Part shown: positions 1-7,197 of the stretch, in pieces
Numbering within the stretch: the stretch's first letter is position 1
Layout of the letters: each line of letters starts with the position of its first letter
NCBI GenBank assembly: GCA_043729515.1
Contig: JAYTLK010000217.1
Location: 1-24,879, forward strand
DNA from: JANXSS01 sp043729515
Lineage (GTDB): Bacteria > Pseudomonadota > Gammaproteobacteria > Burkholderiales > Burkholderiaceae_D
Direction: 5' to 3'
Length of the DNA: 24,879 bases
The notes under the pieces: generated by a model
Seen by the model: the letters and a program-made list of their open reading frames with translations, nothing else
What the model was told of the DNA's origin: nothing
Database searches by the model: none
Program-made: the position numbers and the translations under genes

Positions 1-1
1 A

Positions 2-211
2 AATCTGAGCGTATCCCTATTGGTCGCGCAAGGATTCTCGCGATTGACAGATGCCTATGACGGTGAATGGACCGTTGTGCTGCAGTGCCTGCGCCTGGCA
101 CTGCCGAGCGATCTTCCGAACGTTGCCTGTTTCGACGATGCGGCACAGGTCAACCGCTTGCTGCGCGAGGCGCATGTTTGGTATCCGGAGACCACATGGT
201 TGTTTGGCTGA
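2..211 (+). CDS. sctK: SctK (HrpB4-like) type III secretion sorting-platform protein, C-terminal fragment
   Basis: Only the last 69 codons are in the window; the reading frame is open from base 2, so the gene starts upstream. The visible part ends with a Trp/Leu/Phe-rich segment (WYPETTWLFG) just before the TGA at 209-211. I see no unmistakable motif, so the assignment rests mainly on position: in Hrp2-type clusters hrpB4 (sctK) directly precedes hrpB5 (sctL) and hrcN. SctK is the cytosolic adaptor that links the inner-membrane ring to the SctQ pods of the sorting platform. The stop codon overlaps the proposed sctL start by 16 bases, consistent with translational coupling. It could be another small gene that lies in front of sctL. 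Confidence 0.6.
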   Translation, partial: NLSVSLLVAQGFSRLTDAYDGEWTVVLQCLRLALPSDLPNVACFDDAAQVNRLLREAHVWYPETTWLFG

Positions 212-948
212 GGCAGGATCGACAGGGCGTTGCCGTGCCCAATGGCGTCGTGCGTAGTGGCGACTGGCTGCATGTCGGCTCGCTGGACGACAGCTATCGC
301 GCCATCGCCCGCATGCAAGCCGGCGTGCTCGACGAAGCGCGTTCGCAAGCGCAAAAGGTAATCGAAGCGGCGTATGCCCAGGCAGAAGAAATTCGGATGG
401 GCGCGGAAGCTGCAGCGCGCCTGCTGCAGGAACAGGCCTATGCCACCGGCCGTCAGGCAGGTATTGATGATTGGACGCAGCGTCTCTTGAAGTCCAGCCT
501 GCAAAATCATCAGCAGCTGAAACTACAGCGCGAGCGCATGGCGCGCATGGTGCTGGCGGCAGTTGAAAAGATCGCGCCGCTGCAGGATTCGCAGGGCGTT
601 TATCGGCAGGTACTGCGACTGTTGTCGAAATCGATGCAGGCGGTCCGCTATGTCACGGTGCGCGTTTGTCCCCAGGAATTGGCCCACGCGGAAACGGCGT
701 TGCGCGAACTGGCGCGCGGCTCTGCAATCGGCAAGCTGATCGAGGTCAGCGCCGATGAACGGCTGGCGGTGGGTTCCTGCCTGGTCGAGAGCGACCAGGG
801 CATCATCGATCTGAGCCTTGGCAGTCAGCTGAAGGCATTGCGTGATGCTATTTCAGCTTCGCTTGGCAGTGATCCGGTCCCACTGGCAGGCGTGCAGGCG
901 CCGGGCATTCCAGCGTCGTTGGCCGCGGCGTCAAGTGGAGAGGACTGA
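196..948 (+). CDS. sctL: SctL (HrpB5/HrcL) type III secretion ATPase stator
   Basis: This is a 250-residue protein from the ATG at 196. The open frame extends upstream to 67, but that part overlaps the end of sctK almost completely, and the sequence from MVVWLRQ onward looks like the family start. Residues about 45-115 form a charged, Ala/Gln/Glu-rich coiled coil, and the C-terminal part carries the FliH/YscL/HrpE signature around residues 190-225 (DERLAVGSCLVES...IIDLSLGSQL). SctL dimers connect the ATPase SctN to the SctQ pods and regulate ATP hydrolysis, by analogy with FliH and the stator of V/F-type ATPases. The gene ends two bases before sctN. The last 25 residues are Ala/Pro/Ser-rich and probably disordered. 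Confidence 0.9.
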   Translation: MVVWLRQDRQGVAVPNGVVRSGDWLHVGSLDDSYRAIARMQAGVLDEARSQAQKVIEAAYAQAEEIRMGAEAAARLLQEQAYATGRQAGIDDWTQRLLKSSLQNHQQLKLQRERMARMVLAAVEKIAPLQDSQGVYRQVLRLLSKSMQAVRYVTVRVCPQELAHAETALRELARGSAIGKLIEVSADERLAVGSCLVESDQGIIDLSLGSQLKALRDAISASLGSDPVPLAGVQAPGIPASLAAASSGED

Positions 949-950
949 AC

Positions 951-2276
951 GTGCATAACGATCCGTCAAATGGTTTTGCCACCGCGCTGGAAGCGGTACT
1001 GGCGGAAGCGCAGACCCAGACCCGGCTGGGCAAGGTCAGCGAAGTCACCGGCACCTTGGTGCGCATCAGCGGTCTCGACCTGGCCCTGGGCGAACTGTGC
1101 GAACTGCTGACACCCGGGGGCGACGTGCTGCAGCGGGCGGAAGTGGTGGGACTGTCGCGCCAGGGGGTGGTGATCAGCCCGTTCGGCAGCCTGATCGGCA
1201 TTTCCTCGCAGACTCTGGTGCGGCGCTGTAATAGGTCGCTCAGCGTACCCGTGGGCGACGCTTTGCTCGGACGGGTGCTCGATGCGATGGGCGAGCCGAT
1301 CGATGGCAAGGGGCCGTTGCACCAAGTCGTGCTGCGGCCGGTGATGGCCGACCCGCCGGATCCGATGCAGCGGGAAATGATCTCCAAAATCTTTCCGACA
1401 GGCGTACGCGCCATCGATTCTTTGCTGACCCTCGGCGAGGGGCAACGAATCGGCATTTTTGCTCCTGCCGGCGTTGGCAAGAGCACGCTCATGGGCATGC
1501 TGGCGCGCGGCTCCTCATGTGACGTCGCAGTAATCACCCTGATTGGCGAACGGGGCCGCGAGGTGCGCGAATTCGTTGAAGTGACCTTGGGAGAAAAAGG
1601 CATGCGGCGGGCGGTCGTGGTGTGCGCCACCTCGGACCGCTCCGCCATTGAAAGGGCGAAGGCAGCGCATGCAGGAACCGCAATTGCCGAATATTTCCGG
1701 GATCGTGGCCTGAAAGTGCTGTTGATGATGGACTCGCTGACCCGGTTTGCGCGGGCGATGCGGGAAATCGGATTGGCCAGCGGCGAGCCGCCTGCCCGGC
1801 GTGGCTTTCCGCCGTCAGTGTTTGCCGAGTTGCCGCGGCTGGTGGAACGCTCGGGCATGGGCAAGACCGGGTCCATCACGGCGCTCTACACGATCCTGGC
1901 CGACGATGAATCGGGAAGCGATCCGGTATCGGAAGAAGTGCGTGGCTTGCTGGACGGTCATATCGTGCTGTCACGCCGAATTGCAGCTCGCAACCAGTAT
2001 CCCGCAATCGACGTGCTCGACAGTCTGAGCCGGGTCATGTCGATGATCGTCGATCCGCGGCTGCAGGCAAATGCCGGGCTGTTGCGCAAGATGCTGGCCA
2101 AATACGATGAGGTCGAAACGTTGCTGCAGGCCGGTGAATATCAGGCGGGCCAGGATGTCGACGCCGATCGGGCAATCGAGCGGATCGGACAGATTCGCGA
2201 ATTCCTGACGCAGCCTACCAACATGCTCACGCCTTACGCGCGGACAGCTTCGATGTTGCAGGACCTGACGTCGTGA
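951..2276 (+). CDS. sctN: SctN (HrcN) type III secretion ATPase
   Basis: This 441-residue protein is full length for HrcN. It is the cytosolic hexameric ATPase that detaches chaperones and unfolds substrates for export. An N-terminal beta-barrel covers residues 25-95. The Walker A loop (APAGVGKST) is at 171-179, the catalytic Glu lies in GERGREV near residue 200, and the Walker B strand (KVLLMMDSLTR) is at 255-265. The segment around 281-320 (ARRGFPPSVF, then GSITALYTIL) is typical of FliI/HrcN. The C-terminal helical domain is complete. Translation starts at GTG (951), which is preceded by a GGAGAGG Shine-Dalgarno sequence and sits two bases after the sctL stop. All catalytic residues are present, so the enzyme should be active. 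Confidence 0.97.
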   Translation: MHNDPSNGFATALEAVLAEAQTQTRLGKVSEVTGTLVRISGLDLALGELCELLTPGGDVLQRAEVVGLSRQGVVISPFGSLIGISSQTLVRRCNRSLSVPVGDALLGRVLDAMGEPIDGKGPLHQVVLRPVMADPPDPMQREMISKIFPTGVRAIDSLLTLGEGQRIGIFAPAGVGKSTLMGMLARGSSCDVAVITLIGERGREVREFVEVTLGEKGMRRAVVVCATSDRSAIERAKAAHAGTAIAEYFRDRGLKVLLMMDSLTRFARAMREIGLASGEPPARRGFPPSVFAELPRLVERSGMGKTGSITALYTILADDESGSDPVSEEVRGLLDGHIVLSRRIAARNQYPAIDVLDSLSRVMSMIVDPRLQANAGLLRKMLAKYDEVETLLQAGEYQAGQDVDADRAIERIGQIREFLTQPTNMLTPYARTASMLQDLTS

Positions 2277-2283
2277 TGGCGAT

Positions 2284-2919
2284 GTGAAAAATACCAAGCT
2301 GCGTGCCCTTCGGACCCTGGCCCGGATTCGCTTGCGCCGGCAGGAGGCGCTGGATCGTCATCGTGTGCAGGAGCAGCTAGCGCTCGCCAGCCTGGTTGAC
2401 GCAGCGCAGGAGAAATCCGAAGCCGTCGCGGCTGCTAAGCAGGACGTGATCAATCAAATCGAAAAAATTGCGCAGCTGCTGGTTTCAGGCAACCGGTTTC
2501 AAGTCGCCGATTATCTGGGCCAGCAGGACTACCAGGCCTGGCTTCAGGCGAAGGTGGTCACTGCACAGTCCAAGCAGACAGAGGCGCAGGCAGCGGTCAC
2601 GCGGCAGGAGGAGGTGTTGCACCAAGCGCGGGTTGCCTGTGCCCGCAATCGCGATCGCTGCAAGCGGCTCGACGACAGCATCCGGCAAATCGGTATCGAC
2701 ATCGACGTGGCGCAGATGGATTCCGACGATGAAGAGGCAGAAGAAGCCACTGTCAACAGGCGCAAATTGGCGTCCCACCGGATGGGTGGTGAAATCGAGG
2801 AGGCAGGCCGAACTGGCGAAGCGCAAGAGTCGACAATCGACTTGTCCGAGCCTGTGATTGCGAACCAAAGTTCAACATCAGACGGTCGGACGTGCAGAGA
2901 ATCGCGCATCCATGATTGA
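2284..2919 (+). CDS. sctO: SctO (HrpB7-like) type III secretion stalk protein
   Basis: The 211-residue product is dominated by charged heptad-like helix over residues 1-140, rich in Arg, Gln, Ala and Glu. This matches the two-helix coiled coil of SctO/HrpB7/FliJ, which inserts into the centre of the SctN hexamer and couples ATP hydrolysis to the SctV export gate. Sequence conservation in this family is very low, so position between sctN and sctT is the main evidence. The start is GTG at 2284, 7 bases after the sctN stop. The final 60 residues are acidic and low in structure (DSDDEEAEEATVN) and are longer than in many homologues. The stop overlaps the sctT start by 8 bases. Confidence 0.75.
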   Translation: MKNTKLRALRTLARIRLRRQEALDRHRVQEQLALASLVDAAQEKSEAVAAAKQDVINQIEKIAQLLVSGNRFQVADYLGQQDYQAWLQAKVVTAQSKQTEAQAAVTRQEEVLHQARVACARNRDRCKRLDDSIRQIGIDIDVAQMDSDDEEAEEATVNRRKLASHRMGGEIEEAGRTGEAQESTIDLSEPVIANQSSTSDGRTCRESRIHD

Positions 2920-3739
2920 TGCGTTATCCGTCCTGGCTGCATTTCACGACGTCTTTCATCAGTTCCTGTTTGTCGTCTTGTTGTGCAGCGCACGGTTGTT
3001 CGGCGTGTTTGCCGTGTTCCAGCCAACCGGATCGCAATCGTTGACGGGACGTTCACGCAGCGGATTCGTTGTCCTGATCGCACTCTACATCGGCGCCGGG
3101 CAGCCTGGCGATTTGCTGAACCAGTTCTCCGCCGGTGACCTGGTCCTGCTGTCGCTAAAAGAAGCATTTCTGGGCCTGTTGATCGGCTATGCCGCTGCCA
3201 ACGTGTTCTGGGTTGCCGAAGGTGTCGGCGCCTTGATCGACAACGTGGCCGGATACAACAACGTGCAGCAGACGAACCCCATGAGCAGCAGCCAGAGCAC
3301 GCCGATTTCAACCCTGTTACTGCAATTGTGCGTGGTCGTTTTTTACATGATCGGCGGCTTTTTGTTTTTACTGGGTGCCTTGTTCGAAACCTACCGCTGG
3401 TGGCCCGTGGCATCTTTTACGCCGGTGCCTGCGGCGATGCTGGAGCGCTTCGTCCTGCAGCAGACGGATACGCTCTTGACACAAATCCTGAAAGTCGCTG
3501 CCCCGGTGCTGGTCGTGATGGTGCTGATCGACCTTGGTTTCGGGCTGGTCGCCAAGACAGCAGGCAAACTAGAGCCGAATTCGCTGGCGCAACCGGTCAA
3601 GTCGGCAGTGGCGGTGCTGGTCGTGCTTTTGTCACTGACGGTATTCGTTGATCAACTATCGCAAAGCCTGTCGTTGCAGGATTTGCAAGAGCAATTGCAT
3701 GCCTGGGCCGACGTGGTGAGACGCCCAGCAGCACCGTGA
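2912..3739 (+). CDS. sctT: SctT (HrcT) type III export apparatus membrane protein
   Basis: This is a 275-residue polytopic membrane protein of the SctT/FliR family, with about six hydrophobic segments, several interrupted by family-typical polar motifs such as the CSARLFGVFAVFQP region at about residues 24-37. SctT combines with SctR and SctS into the pseudo-helical export pore on top of the SctV ring. I start it at the ATG at 2912 (MIDALSVLAAF) rather than at an upstream in-frame codon at 2858, because the earlier stretch is hydrophilic and overlaps the end of sctO. The natural overlap of 8 bases with sctO suggests coupling. This is the last gene of the first transcription block; a 190-base gap follows. 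Confidence 0.93.
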   Translation: MIDALSVLAAFHDVFHQFLFVVLLCSARLFGVFAVFQPTGSQSLTGRSRSGFVVLIALYIGAGQPGDLLNQFSAGDLVLLSLKEAFLGLLIGYAAANVFWVAEGVGALIDNVAGYNNVQQTNPMSSSQSTPISTLLLQLCVVVFYMIGGFLFLLGALFETYRWWPVASFTPVPAAMLERFVLQQTDTLLTQILKVAAPVLVVMVLIDLGFGLVAKTAGKLEPNSLAQPVKSAVAVLVVLLSLTVFVDQLSQSLSLQDLQEQLHAWADVVRRPAAP

Positions 3740-3831
3740 GCCGGCTTGAATCCTTAAAATGCGATTAATGTTTTTCAGAGGAACTAATCATTCTGGGCGG
3801 TAATTGTTAATCGAAGTAAAACTGACTTTCC

Positions 3832-3860
3832 GTCAAATCCGGGTGCCCATCCGGTTTGAC
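3832..3860 (+). other. Inverted repeat in the sctT / phosphodiesterase gap
   Basis: An imperfect inverted repeat has the arms GTCAAATCCGG (3832-3842) and CCGGTTTGAC (3851-3860) around an 8-base loop, with one bulged T. A run of four T follows at 3867-3870, which is too short and too far away for a convincing intrinsic terminator. It could be a weak terminator after sctT or a regulator site in front of the downstream gene, whose start is 70 bases further on. I see no PIP box and no convincing sigma-70 pair in 3740-3929. Confidence 0.35.
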
Positions 3861-3929
3861 CCGGCGTTTTGTTGCCGTCGCTACTAGCGCAAGGCAATCT
3901 GGCCAAATGGTCTGCAATGAGGAATATGC

Positions 3930-5951
3930 ATGAAGCTTATCGACCCCAGTCGCTCGCTTGCAAGTGTCTCACCGGCAGCGTTGCTGGCCTTGTCTTCGGG
4001 CTTTGCCGGTACTGGCTTGTTGGCCATGCAGCAGCCTTCACTTAACTGGGTTGGTGTTGCAATCGGCGTTGGATTGACTGTTCTGGTCGCTTTTTATTTG
4101 CAGGCAGTGGTGCTGCACAGTAGACATGCGGCTGACCTGATTGCAGCCCGAACGGCCGATCTTGCGCTGGCTCAGCAGACACTCGAATACGATCAGGCAA
4201 TGCGGCATTTTTCGGAGCAGGCATTGCAGTTACGCGACCGTGCCATCGAATTAAGTGCAAATGCGATCACGATCTACGATGCAGCCGTCGCTGGCTTCCC
4301 GGTCTGTTACGTCAACCCGGCCTTCGAACAAATGTCGGGGTTTTGCAGAAGCGAAGTCCTGGGCATGGCATGTTGCGACCTGCATGCAGAACAGCGCGAG
4401 GAATCGAACGTCCTGGCGTTGCGCTTGCTGCTGGACCAGAAAAAAAGCGGCAACGTGATGCTGCAGAATCGCAAAAAGGACGGTGCAACTTTCTGGAGCG
4501 AGATGCATCTCGCTCCCATCGCGAACACAAGCGGTGTCGTTACCCACTTCATCGCGGTGCAAACCGACGTCACGGCCCTGCGCTCCTACCAGGCCCAACT
4601 GGCGCACACAGCGCATTACGACGCCCTGACCGGACTGGCCAATCGGGTGCTGCTGCGGGACCGCCTGGAAATTGCCCTGCAATTTGCCGCGCGCCGCAAG
4701 GAACCGGTCTGGGTACTCTATCTCGGACTGGACCGTTTTCGGATCATCAATGAAACAATGGGCCATGATGTCGGTGATGCAGTGCTGAAAGCCCTGGCAG
4801 CGAGGGTCAATGCATGCGCATCGATCACCGATACCGTCTCGCGTTTCGGCGACGACGAGTTCGTGCTGGTGTTGGAAGAGCCCGGACAGGAGAAGGCTTT
4901 GATCCAGATAATTGAGTCGATCATGGCAACCGTCACCCAGCCGATCGCGCTGGGGGAGGAAAAATTTTTCGTCGGCTGTGGCATCGGTGTGGCGGTCTAT
5001 CCGGCCGATGGCCGTGATGTCGAGACCTTGATCAAGCACGCTGACAGCGCAATGCATGTGGCGAGAAGCCGCGGGCCAGGCCAGTTCCATTTTTTTACAC
5101 CGCAGATGAACCAGCGCGCCATCGATCGGGCGCGGCTCGAAGCTGATTTGCGCACCGGCATCGAGCAACAGCAATTCATCCTGCACTACCAGCCACAAGT
5201 CGATCTCCACAGTGGCAAGGTCGTTGGCATGGAAGCGCTGATCCGATGGCAGCATCCCGAGCGCGGATGCATCTCGCCGATTGCCTTCATCGGCCTGGCG
5301 GAGGAAACCGGTTTGATCGTGCCGATCGGCACCTGGGTCATTCGAACGGCATGTGCGCAGATGAAGGCTTGGCAGGATCAGGGTTTCGGGGATTTGCATG
5401 TTTCGGTCAATATTTCAGCGCGCCAGTTTTCAGACGAGCGCCTTGCCAGCTACATCGCATCGGTGCTGCAAGAGACCGGACTCGCGCCAGAGTATTTCCA
5501 GCTGGAACTCACGGAGAGCCTGGTCATGACAGACGTCGAACGCGGCATCGGCGTTTTGCGGGAACTCAAGGCACTCGGCGTGACGCTCGCGGTTGACGAT
5601 TTCGGTACCGGCTATTCGAGCCTTTCGTACTTGAAACGTCTACCGATCGATATCCTGAAAATAGACCGTTCTTTTGTCAGCGACATTACCGAAAGCCCCG
5701 ACGACGCCGTGATCGTCAAGTCGATCATTTCGCTTGCCCACAGTCTTCGCCTGCGGGTGGTGGCAGAAGGTGTGGAGACGGCTGAACAACTGGCTTTCCT
5801 GCAGCTGAACGGCTGTGATGAAATCCAGGGATATTATTTCAGCCGTCCGGTTGCAGATGCAGAGTTCTCGCGCCTGCTGCAACAGAAAAAGTCCCTGCCG
5901 CCGTACGCTCCGGTGTTGCAGATCACGCCCCCGCGCCTCGTCAAGGTCTAG
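3930..5951 (+). CDS. Membrane-anchored PAS-GGDEF-EAL protein; probable c-di-GMP phosphodiesterase
   Basis: The 673-residue protein has two hydrophobic segments (about 16-33 and 39-62), a helical linker, a PAS domain (about 107-218), a GGDEF domain (about 225-390) and an EAL domain (about 400-650). The GGDEF domain looks dead: the signature reads GDDEF (307-311), the first Mg-ligand Asp is replaced by Gly266 (LGLDRF), and the RxxD inhibitory site reads SITD. The EAL domain keeps the residues expected of an active enzyme: EAL 435-437, Asn494, Glu526, Asp556 and Asp557, Lys577, Glu613 and Gln633. The simplest reading is a membrane-bound enzyme that degrades c-di-GMP and whose GGDEF domain acts as a regulatory, possibly GTP-binding, module. 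The Shine-Dalgarno sequence is GAGGAA at 3919-3924. It sits between sctT and sctU, which is not its place in classical hrp loci. Confidence 0.93.
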   Translation: MKLIDPSRSLASVSPAALLALSSGFAGTGLLAMQQPSLNWVGVAIGVGLTVLVAFYLQAVVLHSRHAADLIAARTADLALAQQTLEYDQAMRHFSEQALQLRDRAIELSANAITIYDAAVAGFPVCYVNPAFEQMSGFCRSEVLGMACCDLHAEQREESNVLALRLLLDQKKSGNVMLQNRKKDGATFWSEMHLAPIANTSGVVTHFIAVQTDVTALRSYQAQLAHTAHYDALTGLANRVLLRDRLEIALQFAARRKEPVWVLYLGLDRFRIINETMGHDVGDAVLKALAARVNACASITDTVSRFGDDEFVLVLEEPGQEKALIQIIESIMATVTQPIALGEEKFFVGCGIGVAVYPADGRDVETLIKHADSAMHVARSRGPGQFHFFTPQMNQRAIDRARLEADLRTGIEQQQFILHYQPQVDLHSGKVVGMEALIRWQHPERGCISPIAFIGLAEETGLIVPIGTWVIRTACAQMKAWQDQGFGDLHVSVNISARQFSDERLASYIASVLQETGLAPEYFQLELTESLVMTDVERGIGVLRELKALGVTLAVDDFGTGYSSLSYLKRLPIDILKIDRSFVSDITESPDDAVIVKSIISLAHSLRLRVVAEGVETAEQLAFLQLNGCDEIQGYYFSRPVADAEFSRLLQQKKSLPPYAPVLQITPPRLVKV

Positions 5952-5977
5952 GCAGCGTTTCATTTCTGGAATCATTT

Positions 5978-6040
5978 TTCGCAAACGAAGCTGCTTGTTC
6001 GGATCGCCCTCCTGCCCGGAGATTGCCTGCCCCCTACGAT
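5978..6040 (+). promoter_or_regulatory. PIP box (hrpII box) promoter of the sctU operon
   Basis: TTCGC (5978-5982), 15 bases, TTCGG (5998-6002), 32 bases, TACGAT (6035-6040). This fits the published PIP-box promoter pattern TTCGB-N15-TTCGB-N30-32-YANNNT and equally the Ralstonia hrpII box TTCG-N16-TTCG. Such sites bind AraC-type activators of the HrpX/HrpB kind. The site lies 27 bases after the phosphodiesterase stop and about 50 bases before sctU, so sctU and the genes after it should form a separate HrpX/HrpB-like regulon unit. Confidence 0.85.
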
Positions 6041-6093
6041 GAAGCATGATGTACCGGCTGCCGGTGCATGGCGGATGAGCGAGGATGGCTGGC

Positions 6094-7197
6094 ATGGCCG
6101 ATGAAAAAACAGAAGAGCCGAGTAGCCAAAAGCTTGAAAAGGCGCATGAGGAAGGAAATTTTCCAAAGACTGCCGAATTTAGCTCGGCCCTGGTATTTGC
6201 CTCGGTCCTGTTGACCTTGATGGGTGGCGGCGGGCTTTTCCTCGATCAGTTCCGTCTTTTGATCAGCCTGGCCGTTGAAATTCCACCGAGCGGCACGTCG
6301 ACCCATGAATTGTGGCTAAAGGTCGGTACCATTTTTGATATTTTCCTTTGGTTGATCGTCCCGATCTGCTTGATCACAGCGGTCGCCGGCACGGTCGGCA
6401 TGGTGGCGCAGGTCGGCATCCAGGTCAGCTTCAAACCCCTATCCCTCAAACTGGAAAACATCAGCCCGGTCACGGGCATCAAAAAAGCGTTTTCGCTAAG
6501 GTCGGTGCTGGAATTGTTGCAGATGATGGTCCGGGCAATGGTGATCGGCGCCGTCGCCTGGTGGCTGATTCGCGCAGCCATTTCGCTGTTCGCCGGCGCC
6601 GGTTACCAGACACTGCCAGTGCTCGGCGAAATCACTTGGAAACTCGTGGCAAAACTCTTGCAATCAGCCTTGTTATGTCTGCTGATTATGTCAGGCGCTG
6701 ACTATGCAGTTCAGCGCTGGCATTTCATCAAGGGTCAGCGCATGTCGAAGGACGAGGTCAAGCGCGAGTACGAAGAATCGGAAGGCGATCCGATCATCAA
6801 AACTGCCCGTACCGAGTTAGCCCGGGAAGCGGCGGAGTCCGGGCCGCGGGGCGGTGGTCGTGGCGCCGGTGTCGAGAGCGCACGGGTGATCCTGACCAAC
6901 CCGACCCACTATGCCGTGGCGCTTGCCTACGAACCAGGCGTATATGACGTGCCCGTCGTGGTGGCGCGTGGCGCCGATGACGAGGCGCGCGAGATCCGCG
7001 AGCAGGCGGGTGCATTGGGCATTCCGATTTTCAGCAACCCGCCGCTGACACGTGCGCTTTACCTTACGCCTGTCAACTCCACCATTCCACGTGAGTTCTA
7101 TGGCGTCATTGCTGCGGTGCTGGTCTGGCTGCAAAAAATCGATCAGGTGGGCGAGGCGCCGGGCGCACCTCCTCCTGGAATGAGGAGCCTGCCATGA
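6094..7197 (+). CDS. sctU: SctU (HrcU) type III export apparatus switch protein
   Basis: This FlhB/YscU-family protein has 367 residues. I choose the ATG at 6094 (MADEKTEEPSSQKLEKA) because GAGGA at 6081-6085 is correctly spaced for it and homologues begin with a similar EEKTE motif; an ATG at 6085 would add three residues. Four membrane segments occupy about residues 25-205, and the cytosolic domain carries the self-cleaving NPTH site at residues 269-272. Cleavage between Asn and Pro reshapes SctU for the switch from early to late substrates, with SctP as partner. The linker just before NPTH is Gly/Arg-rich (GPRGGGRGAG), which is somewhat unusual. The stop overlaps the sctV start as ATGA. 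Confidence 0.96.
   Translation: MADEKTEEPSSQKLEKAHEEGNFPKTAEFSSALVFASVLLTLMGGGGLFLDQFRLLISLAVEIPPSGTSTHELWLKVGTIFDIFLWLIVPICLITAVAGTVGMVAQVGIQVSFKPLSLKLENISPVTGIKKAFSLRSVLELLQMMVRAMVIGAVAWWLIRAAISLFAGAGYQTLPVLGEITWKLVAKLLQSALLCLLIMSGADYAVQRWHFIKGQRMSKDEVKREYEESEGDPIIKTARTELAREAAESGPRGGGRGAGVESARVILTNPTHYAVALAYEPGVYDVPVVVARGADDEAREIREQAGALGIPIFSNPPLTRALYLTPVNSTIPREFYGVIAAVLVWLQKIDQVGEAPGAPPPGMRSLP

Noticed and set aside
848..1879. 343-codon minus-strand open frame
   Set aside because: It is antisense to sctN; its Arg/Ser/Pro-rich composition is that of a shadow in GC-rich DNA.
4251..5399. 382-codon minus-strand open frame
   Set aside because: It is fully antisense to the PAS-GGDEF-EAL gene, whose domains are unmistakable, and has no recognisable motif.
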